Source of the DNA: Pyrinomonadaceae bacterium
GTDB lineage: Bacteria > Acidobacteriota > Blastocatellia > Pyrinomonadales > Pyrinomonadaceae
DNA: 64,000 nucleotides
Direction of reading: 5' to 3'
Assembly: GCA_017983495.1 (NCBI GenBank)
Contig: JAGOBH010000005.1
Location: forward strand, 186,001 to 250,000
Shown: positions 1 through 7,328 of the stretch, one piece after another
Position numbering within the stretch: the first letter of the stretch is position 1
Layout of the letters: every line of letters begins with the position of its first letter
Notes under the pieces: generated by a model
Databases searched by the model: none
Told to the model about the DNA's origin: nothing
Seen by the model: only the letters and a program-made list of their open reading frames with translations
Program-made: the position numbers and the translations under genes

Positions 1-118
1 TTTTGTCTGACCACTTATCCCACTTTCTCTTTGCGACTTTGCGACTTTGCGGGAGATTCTGACGTGTCCCGCCAAGACGCAAAGCCGCAAAGGAAGCCGC
101 AAAGCACAAAGTTATCCC
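1..118. other. Low-complexity intergenic DNA
   Basis: This stretch lies downstream of radA and holds degenerate repeats of the units CTTTGCGA and CGCAAAG, in both orientations (for example around 33-50 and 70-110). No open reading frame or convincing terminator is visible. The same type of repeat recurs in other spacers of the window. Confidence 0.6.
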
Positions 119-1492
119 CTAAAACAACTCATCCATCGCCTGCTCTAGGTTTTTGACACCGACAACTCTAATTCCAAGCAACTTCTCCAAACCTTTTTTA
201 TTCGATTCGGGAAGGATCAGCTTTTTGAACCCTAGGACCTGAGCCTCGCGGGCACGGGCTTGGGCCTGGAGCACGCCGCGGACTTCGCCGGTCAGGCCGA
301 CTTCGCCAAAGACGGCGGTTTCGGGCGGGACCTGGATGTTGCGAAAACTTGACGCGATTGCGGCGATGATGCCGAGGTCGGCGGCGGGTTCGTCGATCTC
401 CATACCTCCGGCGATGTTGACGAAAACGTCGTCGCCCGCGAGTTGGAATCCGACCTGCTTCTCTAAAACGGCGATCAGCAAGCTTGCACGGTTGTGGTCA
501 AAACCCTGCGTCATTCGCCGTGCAGTACCAAATTTGGTACTGCTGACGAGTGCCTGCACCTCGACCAGCATCGGCCGCGTGCCTTCCATACAGACGGTTA
601 CGACCGAACCGGTGGCGTTCTCGGGGCGTTCCTGCAGAAAAAGCTCGGACGGATTCGCCACCGCGATCAGCCCCGCGTTGGTCATCTCAAAAACCCCGAT
701 CTCGTTGGCGGCACCAAAGCGGTTTTTGGTTGCGCGGATGATGCGGTGATTGTGGTGGCGGTCGCCTTCGAAATAGAGGACGGTATCGACGATGTGTTCG
801 AGCGTTTTCGGGCCGGCGATCGAGCCTTCTTTGGTGACGTGGCCGGTCAGGAAAACCGGCGTGCCGGTCTGCTTGGCGTACATCATAAACTGCGCCGCCA
901 CGTCGCGCACCTGCGACACGCTGCCCGGAGCCGATTCGATCTTTTCGCTGAAGACCGTCTGGATCGAATCGACAATGACAAAGTCCGGCTTGAGCTTGTC
1001 GGTCTCGGCCATTATCGCCTGCAGATTGGTCTCGGGCAGCAAGAAGAGAGTTTCCGCCTCAACCCCGAGGCGTTCGCCGCGCATCTTGATCTGCCGCTCT
1101 GATTCTTCGCCCGAAACGTACAGCACCTTGGCACCGTGCCGGCTGAGCTTGTTGGCCATCTGGATGACGATCGTCGATTTGCCGATGCCCGGCGCACCGC
1201 CGATCAGCACGAGCGAACCGGCCACGATGCCGCCGCCAAGCACCCGGTCGAGTTCGTCAATGCCCGAGAGCGTTCGCGATTCGTCCTGAGATTCGATCGT
1301 CCCATAGGCGATCGGCGAGGTCTGGCGGTACTGCGAGACAAAGCTGTGCTTTGACGAAGCCGGCACCGTCGGCCGAAACCGCTCTTCGACCAGCGAATTC
1401 CACTCCTGACACTCCGGACACTGCCCCAGCCACTTACGCGCCTGGCCGCCGCAATTCTGACAGACAAATATAGTTGCTGGTTGCTTTGCCAT
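119..1492 (-). CDS. radA: DNA repair protein RadA
   Basis: RadA is a RecA-like, DnaB-type ATPase that promotes branch migration of recombination intermediates. The 457-residue product has the expected order: an N-terminal zinc finger (Cys11, Cys14, Cys25, Cys28), a Walker A P-loop GGAPGIGKST at about 98-107, Walker B FVIVD near 171, the RadA-specific KNRFG motif at 256-260, and a C-terminal Lon-protease-like domain. The frame stays open for 44 codons upstream, but that part is encoded by low-complexity GAAGTCTGG-type spacer DNA. The Met before AKQPATIF was therefore chosen, as it places the zinc finger at the usual distance from the N-terminus. It is monocistronic here. Confidence 0.96.
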   Translation of the reverse strand: MAKQPATIFVCQNCGGQARKWLGQCPECQEWNSLVEERFRPTVPASSKHSFVSQYRQTSPIAYGTIESQDESRTLSGIDELDRVLGGGIVAGSLVLIGGAPGIGKSTIVIQMANKLSRHGAKVLYVSGEESERQIKMRGERLGVEAETLFLLPETNLQAIMAETDKLKPDFVIVDSIQTVFSEKIESAPGSVSQVRDVAAQFMMYAKQTGTPVFLTGHVTKEGSIAGPKTLEHIVDTVLYFEGDRHHNHRIIRATKNRFGAANEIGVFEMTNAGLIAVANPSELFLQERPENATGSVVTVCMEGTRPMLVEVQALVSSTKFGTARRMTQGFDHNRASLLIAVLEKQVGFQLAGDDVFVNIAGGMEIDEPAADLGIIAAIASSFRNIQVPPETAVFGEVGLTGEVRGVLQAQARAREAQVLGFKKLILPESNKKGLEKLLGIRVVGVKNLEQAMDELF

Positions 1493-1816
1493 TTTATCGG
1501 AACCCACAGGATACAACACCCAACGGATGAGTCCCAAACCAACGGCCCGAAAGTGGCGGAAGTTCGCGAAGAGTCTGGCAATTCCCGAAAGTCTGCGAAG
1601 TCCAGGAAGTCGCAAGTCCATCACTTATCACTCATCAGGGTTCGCTAGGGTGCCGCACGAACACGCGTTAGAAATAGATCCATAAGATCAAATGTCCACT
1701 GTGACGGTTGCGGAAAAGCGGGTAAAGTGGATAAATTGTTTTGAGGCCGCTTTGCAATGGCAACCTGCCCAGTCGAGGTTTGGGGAAGCGGTCGATCGAC
1801 GTTCTCGTAAAAGCAG
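1493..1816. other. Intergenic region between divergent genes, with degenerate 10-bp repeats
   Basis: The radA-proximal part (about 1550-1620) consists of imperfect repeats of a roughly 10-bp unit resembling GGAAGTCTGC. The remainder, up to the DUF4239 gene, must carry the divergent promoters, but no strong -35/-10 pair can be singled out. No small gene is supported. Confidence 0.5.
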
Positions 1817-2578
1817 ATGATAAACCTTTTGGATTACCCGTTATTGATGTTTGGGGCGACGCTCCTTTTGATGGTCGTTGCCGTATGGGTCGGCGGTGTT
1901 GTCCTAAAGCGGATCAAGGCACCGCGTGCTGATTTTAGGGATGATTTCGGCGTTGTACTGGGGGCAACGCTGACGTTGATGGCACTGATCATCGGGTTTA
2001 CGTTCTCGATGGCGACGGTCCGGTACGACCTGCGAAAGAACCTTGAGGAAGAAGAGGCAAACGCGATCGGTACCGAATTTCTCCGGGCCGGGCTGTTGCC
2101 GGCGGCGGAGGCGGAAAAGACCCGGGAACTGCTGCGTGAATACTACGAACAACGCATGCTTTTTTACACCCTCCGCGATCAGGAACAGCGAAAGCAGATG
2201 GACGCCCGCACGGTACAACTCCAGGATGAAATGTGGTCCGTGGTCAACACTGTGGCCGCCACTAATCAGAGTCCCACCATTGCCCTCGCGGTTGGGGGGA
2301 TGAACGATGTCATCAATTCGCAAGGTTATGCACAAGCCGCTGCCACGAATCGGATACCGACGGCGGCGTGGCTGCTGATGTTGGTCATTGCCTTCTGCTG
2401 TCATCTGCTGCTCGGGTACGGGGCCCGCGACGCACGGGCCGAACGCTTACTCCTGTTAGTTCTGCCGTTTATAGTCGCGATCTCATTTTTTCTGATCGCC
2501 GACATCGACAGCCCGCGGCACGGTGTCATCCGCATCCATCCTGATAATTTGGCGAGCATTTCCGGTACCTTGCGCTGA
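1817..2578 (+). CDS. DUF4239-type (bestrophin-like) membrane protein
   Basis: The 253-residue protein has two hydrophobic segments near the N-terminus (about 7-30 and 45-65), a charged helical middle part (about 70-150, with ELLREYYEQR), and two more membrane segments at about 183-205 and 212-232. It ends in a short tail with DIDSPRHGVI. This 2+2 membrane layout around a helical domain, and the D-x-D-x-P-x-x-G pattern after the last helix, match the DUF4239/bestrophin-like family, whose function is not established. The gene stands alone between the divergent radA and the RRM gene. Confidence 0.75.
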   Translation: MINLLDYPLLMFGATLLLMVVAVWVGGVVLKRIKAPRADFRDDFGVVLGATLTLMALIIGFTFSMATVRYDLRKNLEEEEANAIGTEFLRAGLLPAAEAEKTRELLREYYEQRMLFYTLRDQEQRKQMDARTVQLQDEMWSVVNTVAATNQSPTIALAVGGMNDVINSQGYAQAAATNRIPTAAWLLMLVIAFCCHLLLGYGARDARAERLLLLVLPFIVAISFFLIADIDSPRHGVIRIHPDNLASISGTLR

Positions 2579-3074
2579 GTCGGCAGATAAAGCTCTCAGG
2601 GCCACCAATGAGCCAACTAAAGTTGGAACTCAAAACACTCTGCGGAAAACTCTCCGGTCACGGCGGGGAACGGAGATTTACCGCAAAGTTCGCTATTGGA
2701 ATCGCAAAGGCCTCAAGGTTGAAGGGAATGTGAAAGGTAGATAAGCGAAGGGAAGCCCGACGGACCTGGGGCTTCCGAGACTTCCACGACGTTCCGGTTC
2801 CGGCGGCTAATTAATATAATGGTTGCTATTTATCGCAGAGATGTATATGCTGTTGTAGTAATCCTACTCTCGCACCGGTTGCGGTGCGCTTCGTCTTTAA
2901 CGATTTCTGGATAAGTTTGAGAGCGGGTCCTTTATAATCATCAGAAGTTTTGCTCTTAGATTTTTTGAGTATCCGAGATCCGTTACGTCCGCACGAGAAT
3001 AGTTTCTATTTGACGCTGAGACCCGGTTCGACACTTCTTTAGAAGCCTCGAGAAGAGGCAAGGTAAATTAATCA
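2579..3074. other. Intergenic region with palindrome and long leader of the RRM gene
   Basis: A perfect hairpin CCAACT-AA-AGTTGG sits at 2613-2626 in a context (GAGCC...GGAACTC) also found at 7165-7184. Low-complexity CGCAAAG-like DNA follows. A TATAAT hexamer at 2933-2938, with only a weak -35, is the best promoter candidate for the RRM gene and would give a leader of about 130 nt. TGCTCTTAGA at 2951 partly resembles a boxA. No small gene is supported. Confidence 0.45.
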
Positions 3075-3434
3075 ATGTCAATGAAACTATACGTAGGAAA
3101 CATTTCCTTCAACACATCAAATCAGGATCTCAACGATCTTTTCGGAGCTATCGGCACGGTCGAATCGACCAACATCATCGAGGACCGCGAAACCGGCCGC
3201 TCGCGTGGTTTTGGCTTTGTCGAAATGGCGTCGCAGGCTGATGGCGAAAACGCTATCGCACAGCTCAACGGAAAAGAAGTTGACGGCCGAGCACTCAAGG
3301 TCAACGAAGCTAAACCGCAAGAGAACCGCAGCGGCGGCGGCGGTGGTGGACGTGGCGGCTACGGCGGCGGCGGCGGTGGAAACCGCGGCGGCGGCGGTGG
3401 CGGTGGTGGTTACGGCGGCGGCGGCCGCTGGTAG
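3075..3434 (+). CDS. Glycine-rich RRM RNA-binding protein
   Basis: This 119-residue protein is a single RNA-recognition-motif domain with a glycine/arginine tail, the layout of bacterial cold-inducible RNA-binding proteins that act on single-stranded RNA. RNP2 is LYVGNI (about 5-10) and RNP1 is RGFGFVEM (about 45-52). From about residue 84 the tail is an almost pure Gly run with Arg, Tyr and Asn, encoded by GGCGGC repeats. The start is MSMKLYVG; AAGAGGCAAGG lies about 10-20 nt upstream. The long AT-rich leader could mediate temperature control, which is an inference. A strong terminator follows. Confidence 0.92.
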   Translation: MSMKLYVGNISFNTSNQDLNDLFGAIGTVESTNIIEDRETGRSRGFGFVEMASQADGENAIAQLNGKEVDGRALKVNEAKPQENRSGGGGGGRGGYGGGGGGNRGGGGGGGGYGGGGRW

Positions 3435-3459
3435 TCTACCGGCCAATAAGGTCTAAAAG

Positions 3460-3503
3460 CGAGATGCCCGCGGATCAACATCCACGGGCATCTCGTTTTA
3501 TTT
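3460..3503 (+). terminator. Rho-independent terminator of the RRM gene
   Basis: CGAGATGCCCG (3460-3470) pairs with CGGGCATCTCG (3485-3495). The stem extends inward by four more pairs with one mismatch, leaving a TCAACA loop. TTTTATTT follows directly. It lies 26 bp after the RRM stop codon. Confidence 0.9.
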
Positions 3504-3539
3504 CACCGCAAACGTCACCGGACGTGTTAATCTATAAAT

Positions 3540-3947
3540 ATGGCATACGGACCACTCGCTATTTCTCGCAAGCACGTGCTAGGCGAACACTATTCACGCT
3601 GTGACGCGATCGAAACCGTCCCGGTTTACCTTAACGACAAAAACGGCGAATTGCTTGGCGAGGTGGACGAGAGCATGGGCAAATACGCCGATGCGTACCT
3701 GTTTCGCCTGACCGAGGATATGTGTAAAAAGCTCTCGGCGGGGCATTTTACATACTCGTTCGAATTCGAACACGTCGAAGACAAAGAGGACGGCTCGGCC
3801 CGGCGCCGCATCAGGCTGATCGCGGTTTTCCTGACCGCCCGCAAAGGCTATACCAAGCCGCTGCCGAAACGCGGCGAAGGCAGCGAAGCCGCTCTGGCGG
3901 CCAAGGCCGCCGAAGCAGCGACCGCGGCAGAAACGGCCGAGGCGTAG
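3540..3947 (+). CDS. Hypothetical protein, 135 residues
   Basis: I do not recognise this family. The product is soluble, with a mixed alpha/beta-looking body (about 1-105, including YLNDKNGELLGEVDE and FTYSFEFEHVED) and an Ala/Glu-rich C-terminal tail of AAKAAEAAT type that is probably a low-complexity helix. There is no signal peptide or membrane segment. Codon use and GC match the neighbours, so it is probably a real gene. It has no obvious Shine-Dalgarno sequence, and TATAAA lies directly before the ATG. It follows the RRM terminator and precedes the B12 promoter region, so it is likely transcribed alone. Confidence 0.6.
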   Translation: MAYGPLAISRKHVLGEHYSRCDAIETVPVYLNDKNGELLGEVDESMGKYADAYLFRLTEDMCKKLSAGHFTYSFEFEHVEDKEDGSARRRIRLIAVFLTARKGYTKPLPKRGEGSEAALAAKAAEAATAAETAEA

Positions 3948-3987
3948 GATTTACCCGATAACGCTTCCGAATGACCGGAGTCGAAGA

Positions 3988-4016
3988 TTGACTTCCTGTC
4001 GTCAAACCGCAATAAT
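3988..4016 (+). promoter_or_regulatory. Sigma70-like promoter of the B12 uptake operon
   Basis: TTGACT (3988-3993) and AATAAT (4011-4016) are separated by exactly 17 bp and each matches the consensus in five of six positions. Transcription would start near 4023, immediately before the boxA-like site and the cobalamin riboswitch. Assignment is by sequence match only. Confidence 0.6.
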
Positions 4017-4024
4017 CGGGCACT

Positions 4025-4036
4025 TGATCTTTAACA
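4025..4036 (+). promoter_or_regulatory. boxA-like NusB/S10 recognition sequence
   Basis: TGATCTTTAACA differs from the rRNA-leader boxA consensus TGCTCTTTAACA at one position, and the next bases (AATCTATAG) also resemble the E. coli boxA flank. It lies between the promoter and the riboswitch. BoxA RNA recruits NusB-S10 antitermination complexes in rRNA leaders. Whether that happens here is an inference. Confidence 0.45.
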
Positions 4037-4046
4037 ATCTATAGCT

Positions 4047-4172
4047 TTGAGGTGCCGTCTTTTCAAGACACGGCCGAACAGGGAAAGCCGGGTGAGAATC
4101 CCGCACGATCGCGTCACTGTGATGGAATACGAAGAGTATTTCAAAGTCAGAACGCCTGCCTCATAAGTTATT
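4047..4172 (+). promoter_or_regulatory. Cobalamin riboswitch controlling btuF-btuC-btuD
   Basis: The conserved cobalamin-aptamer landmarks appear in order: GAGGTGCC, AACAGGGAAAGCCGGGTGAGAA, TCCCGC, the GCGTCACTGTGATG core (B12-box region), and AAGTCAG..CGCCTGCC closing the multistem junction. The B12 uptake genes directly downstream confirm the ligand. A long hairpin at 4235-4285 with a short T run would serve as the expression platform (transcription termination when cobalamin is bound). Confidence 0.93.
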
Positions 4173-4234
4173 GCCAAAGAGATGTTTCGCGTCAAAACAT
4201 CGCAGGCGAGCTCGGTATCTAACGTAAATTTTGG

Positions 4235-4289
4235 AACGCCCTGTTTTCCGGTCGATGTATTTCGACGCGAGAAAAGCAGGGCGTTTTAG
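4235..4289 (+). terminator. Riboswitch-associated terminator hairpin
   Basis: AACGCCCTG (4235-4243) pairs with CAGGGCGTT (4277-4285). Inside it TTTT pairs with AAAA, and GTCGA (4251-4255) with TCGAC (4262-4266). TTTTAG follows. It lies between the aptamer and the btuF start, as expected for a transcriptional expression platform. Confidence 0.65.
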
Positions 4290-4318
4290 CGTGTCGCGGA
4301 AAGGGAAAATGTGAAAAA

Positions 4319-5233
4319 GTGAAAAAGGGAAAAAGTGAAAGAGTTCTGATCGTCGTGGTATTGGCGTTGCTCGGTTTTGCGGGGTGTCGCGGGCGGGCGG
4401 ATGTTAGTCAGCGGCCTTCCGTAGTGCCGATGCGTGTCGTGACGGACGATCTTGGGCGGCGTGTGACGATACCGGTCAGGGTCGAGCGTGTCGTAAGTAC
4501 GGCTCCTAGTGTGACCGAGAACATATTTGCGGTCGGAGCAGGTGACCGGCTCGTCGGCGTCACGACATTTTGCAATTATCCCGAACAGGCGAAGACGATC
4601 GCGAAGATCGGCGACACGATGAACCCGAACATGGAGTCGATCGTCGCTCTAAAACCGGACATCGTGTTTGTCTCCACCGCCTCGCAGATCGAGACGTTCA
4701 CGAAGACGCTTGAGCAGAATGGGATCGCGGTATATGTATCAAATCCGGCAACGCTTACGGAAGTACTTAGTGGCCTTGAAAGTCTCAGCGACGTTTTCGG
4801 CACCCAAGAAAAGGTCGGCAAACTCCTGCCTGATCTCAAACGCCGCGTCAATGTCGTTTCGCTAAAGGTGCAGGATGACAAAAAGCCAGTGGTCTTCGTG
4901 CAGATATCACGAGAGCCGCTGTTTACGATCGGGGCAGATTCGTTTCTCACGCACCTCATTTTCAAAGCCGGCGGTGATTCCGTCACGGCGGGGGTGCCGA
5001 CCGCATTCCCGAAGATCAACCCCGAGGCGGCGATGGCCTATTCCCCTGAGGTCATCATTCTTTCTGACAGCGATGACAACAAAGAGCCGAATGAAGTGTT
5101 CAAGAACTCGCCGGCGGTCAAGAATGGGCGTGTTTATCGGATAAACGCCGATCTGATTTCGCGGCCGGGGCCGAGGCTGGTCGATGCGTTAGAGCAGATC
5201 GCCAGGGATCTGCATCCGGAGAAGTTCAAGTAA
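4319..5233 (+). CDS. btuF: Cobalamin-binding periplasmic lipoprotein BtuF
   Basis: This is the substrate-binding protein of the B12 ABC importer. The 304-residue protein has a lipoprotein signal peptide with lipobox FAGC (Cys23), then a helical-backbone (class III) binding protein fold: an N-terminal lobe with RVVSTAPSVTENIFAVGA and VGVTTFCNYP, and a second lobe ending GPRLVDALEQIARDLHPE. It is first in the riboswitch-controlled operon with btuC and btuD. The start is GTG. The codons around it are part of a GTGAAAAAG low-complexity repeat, so the positively charged n-region (KKGKSER) is encoded by spacer-like DNA. Iron-siderophore binding is the alternative in this family, but the riboswitch argues for cobalamin. 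Confidence 0.9.
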   Translation: MKKGKSERVLIVVVLALLGFAGCRGRADVSQRPSVVPMRVVTDDLGRRVTIPVRVERVVSTAPSVTENIFAVGAGDRLVGVTTFCNYPEQAKTIAKIGDTMNPNMESIVALKPDIVFVSTASQIETFTKTLEQNGIAVYVSNPATLTEVLSGLESLSDVFGTQEKVGKLLPDLKRRVNVVSLKVQDDKKPVVFVQISREPLFTIGADSFLTHLIFKAGGDSVTAGVPTAFPKINPEAAMAYSPEVIILSDSDDNKEPNEVFKNSPAVKNGRVYRINADLISRPGPRLVDALEQIARDLHPEKFK

Positions 5234-5286
5234 TGATTTTAACGCGGAGACCGCAGAGTACGCAGAGAAGATACGACTAAAAGACG

Positions 5287-6267
5287 ATGGCCGAATCAAA
5301 GACAACAATCAGATCTTTTGCAACGTCGCTGCGTCTCGGCGGCCTGTTGCTTGTTGCTCTGGTTGTTGTATTGATCGGAGCGGCTATGCTTGGGGCTGAA
5401 CGGTTACCGCTTTTTGATCTCAATGAGCAGCAGCGGTCGATACTTTTTGATATTCGTCTGCCGCGGATATTGCTCGGGGCCTGCGTCGGTGCGAGCCTTG
5501 CGGTTGCCGGTGCGGGATTGCAGTCGCTGCTCAGGAACCCTCTGGCTGAGCCGTACCTTCTGGGCGTTTCGAACGGTGCGGCGCTCGGGACGATGCTGGC
5601 GTTCGTCTTTTTTCAAAGCTTTGAGATCGCGCGCCCGGTGCTTGCGTTTGCCGGTGCCGGTTTGTCGACGGTTGCGGTCTATCGAATGGCCAAGAGCCGT
5701 GCCGGAATGAATGTCGAGCGGCTGGTGCTCTCGGGCGTGATCGTCACGACGTTTTTATCTTCGATCATCGTGATGCTGACGACGTTGCTCGATGCGGCAA
5801 AGCTTAGGAGCTTTACGTTTTGGCTGCTCGGCGATTTGTCGCAGGCAACGCTGAACGGCGTCTACATAAGTCTAGGGGCGGTCTTCATCGGCACGATCGT
5901 TCTTATGTCGCAGGCTCGGGCCTTGAATCTGATGATGGTCGGCGAACGCGATGCGTTCGATTTTGGAGTCGAGGTCGGACGCGTGCGGATGCTCGTCTTT
6001 GGAGCCTCCAGTCTTGTGGTCGGGGCTGCAGTCGCGGCAAGCGGGTCGGTCGGATACGTAGGGCTGATCGTGCCGCACCTCGTCCGATTGACCGTCGGCA
6101 GCGACAATCGTCTGGTCGTGCCGTTTTCTGCCGTCGCGGGTGCCATTTTTGTGGTTTTCGCCGACACGATCGCCAGAACGGCGATCGCACCGCGTGAACT
6201 GCCCGTCGGAGCGATCACCGCGTTAATTGGGGCACCGTTGTTCATTTACTTATTAAGGAAGAATTAG
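5287..6267 (+). CDS. btuC: Cobalamin ABC transporter permease BtuC
   Basis: A 326-residue FecCD/BtuC-family permease that forms the membrane channel of the B12 importer. Around ten hydrophobic segments are visible. Family-typical stretches include RLPRILLGACVGASLAVAG near residue 55, LRNPLAEPYLLGVSNGA near 85, and GSVGYVGLIVPHLVRL near 255, the cytoplasmic loop that contacts the ATPase. Length is normal. It lies 53 bp after btuF, and the spacer contains a CGCAGAG-type repeat. Function follows from the operon and its riboswitch. Confidence 0.93.
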   Translation: MAESKTTIRSFATSLRLGGLLLVALVVVLIGAAMLGAERLPLFDLNEQQRSILFDIRLPRILLGACVGASLAVAGAGLQSLLRNPLAEPYLLGVSNGAALGTMLAFVFFQSFEIARPVLAFAGAGLSTVAVYRMAKSRAGMNVERLVLSGVIVTTFLSSIIVMLTTLLDAAKLRSFTFWLLGDLSQATLNGVYISLGAVFIGTIVLMSQARALNLMMVGERDAFDFGVEVGRVRMLVFGASSLVVGAAVAASGSVGYVGLIVPHLVRLTVGSDNRLVVPFSAVAGAIFVVFADTIARTAIAPRELPVGAITALIGAPLFIYLLRKN

Positions 6268-6347
6268 CCCCGAATTACACGAATGTCACTAATAAGGAAG
6301 ACGTCACAATTCGATCTTTTCGTGTCATTCGTGGCTAATAAAAACTA

Positions 6348-7121
6348 ATGCTTGAGGTTCGAGACATTTCGGTTGGTTACGGCGAGCGTCAGGTTCTCAG
6401 CGGCGTTACGTTCGATCTGCGCGAAGGCGAGATCGTTGTTCTGCTCGGTGCAAACGGAGCGGGCAAAACCACGCTGATACGAGCGATGAACGGCACCGTC
6501 GCTCCCTTGCCGGGCGGACAGATCTTGTTGAACGATAAGGATCTCGGTTCGCTCTCCCGTCGTGAAATCGCACGCGAGATCGCCGTTGTCGCACAGGAAA
6601 ACGAGACACGGTTTCCCGTGACGGTACTCGAATTTGTACTCTCGGGCCGCTACATCCACGGTGGAGCCCTCGGGTGGGAAACCGAACGCGACCTTGATTT
6701 TGCACGCAACGCCTTACGTGACTGTGATCTGGATGGTTTTGAAAACCGGCTGATGAATCACCTTTCGGGCGGCGAGCGTCAGCGGGTCGTGCTGGCACGG
6801 GCATTAGCGGCGGGTTCTATGACGCTGCTGCTTGACGAGCCGACGGCAAACCTCGATCTCGCACATCAAGCGATGATGTTCCGCCTCGTGCGTAAACGCT
6901 GCAATGAATGCGGTTGTTCGGCGATCGTTATTACACATGATCTCAATCTCGCGTCAGAATTTGCCGATCGGATCATTTTGTTAAAGTCCGGCCGTATTGA
7001 GGCAATCGGTGAGCCGAAAGAAGTTTTGACCGTCGACAATGTGAAGAACATCTTCGACGTCGACGTCCTCTTGGACGAAAATCCGGCAAGCCGTAAAGTA
7101 CGTGTTACGGCCATATTTTAG
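6348..7121 (+). CDS. btuD: Cobalamin ABC transporter ATPase BtuD
   Basis: The ATP-binding subunit of the B12 importer, 257 residues. Walker A is GANGAGKTT (34-42), the Q-loop lies in VVAQENETRFP (about 80-90), the signature is LSGGERQR (139-146), Walker B is LLLDEP (about 160-165), and the H-loop is VITHDLN near 195. It belongs to the FepC/BtuD branch. The start is the ATG at 6348, 80 bp after btuC. It completes the importer; the outer-membrane receptor lies behind a second riboswitch. Confidence 0.93.
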   Translation: MLEVRDISVGYGERQVLSGVTFDLREGEIVVLLGANGAGKTTLIRAMNGTVAPLPGGQILLNDKDLGSLSRREIAREIAVVAQENETRFPVTVLEFVLSGRYIHGGALGWETERDLDFARNALRDCDLDGFENRLMNHLSGGERQRVVLARALAAGSMTLLLDEPTANLDLAHQAMMFRLVRKRCNECGCSAIVITHDLNLASEFADRIILLKSGRIEAIGEPKEVLTVDNVKNIFDVDVLLDENPASRKVRVTAIF

Positions 7122-7127
7122 TGTTTT

Positions 7128-7184
7128 GAGTTCCAACTTTGGTTGGCGGTTCGTTTGATACGATGCCAACTAGATTTGGAACTC
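7128..7184 (+). repeat. 20-bp inverted repeat between btuD and the second riboswitch
   Basis: The arms at 7128-7147 and 7165-7184 are complementary at 17 of 20 DNA positions. As RNA, two of the three differences become G-U pairs, so only one mismatch remains. The loop is 17 nt. GAGTTCCAA...GTTGGC arms of this kind recur at 2611-2631. It could act as a terminator/RNA-stability hairpin for the btuFCD mRNA, but there is no clear T run. Confidence 0.6.
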
Positions 7185-7192
7185 AGAATTGT

Positions 7193-7300
7193 GTTAACAA
7201 GCGAAGCAATGGAAGCCCGGCGAAAATCCGGCACTGCCCACGCAACTGTGAGACGAGAGTCGAAGTCAGGAACATTGCTCGTTTGTTAGGGATCAGAACC
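7193..7300 (+). promoter_or_regulatory. Second cobalamin riboswitch, upstream of the BtuB-like receptor
   Basis: The core GGAAGCCCGGCGAAAATCC, then GGCACTGCCC, CGCAACTGTGAG and GTCGAAGTCAGGA are cobalamin-aptamer motifs. The closing stem is AACAAGCGA..AGCAATG (about 7197-7212) with CATTGCTCGTTTGTT (7273-7287). No T-rich terminator follows. A small TCTGC/GCAGA hairpin lies next to the GAAGAGGGA ribosome-binding site of the receptor gene, so translational control is more likely. Confidence 0.9.
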
Positions 7301-7328
7301 ATTCTGCGATGGGCAGAAGAGGGAATCG

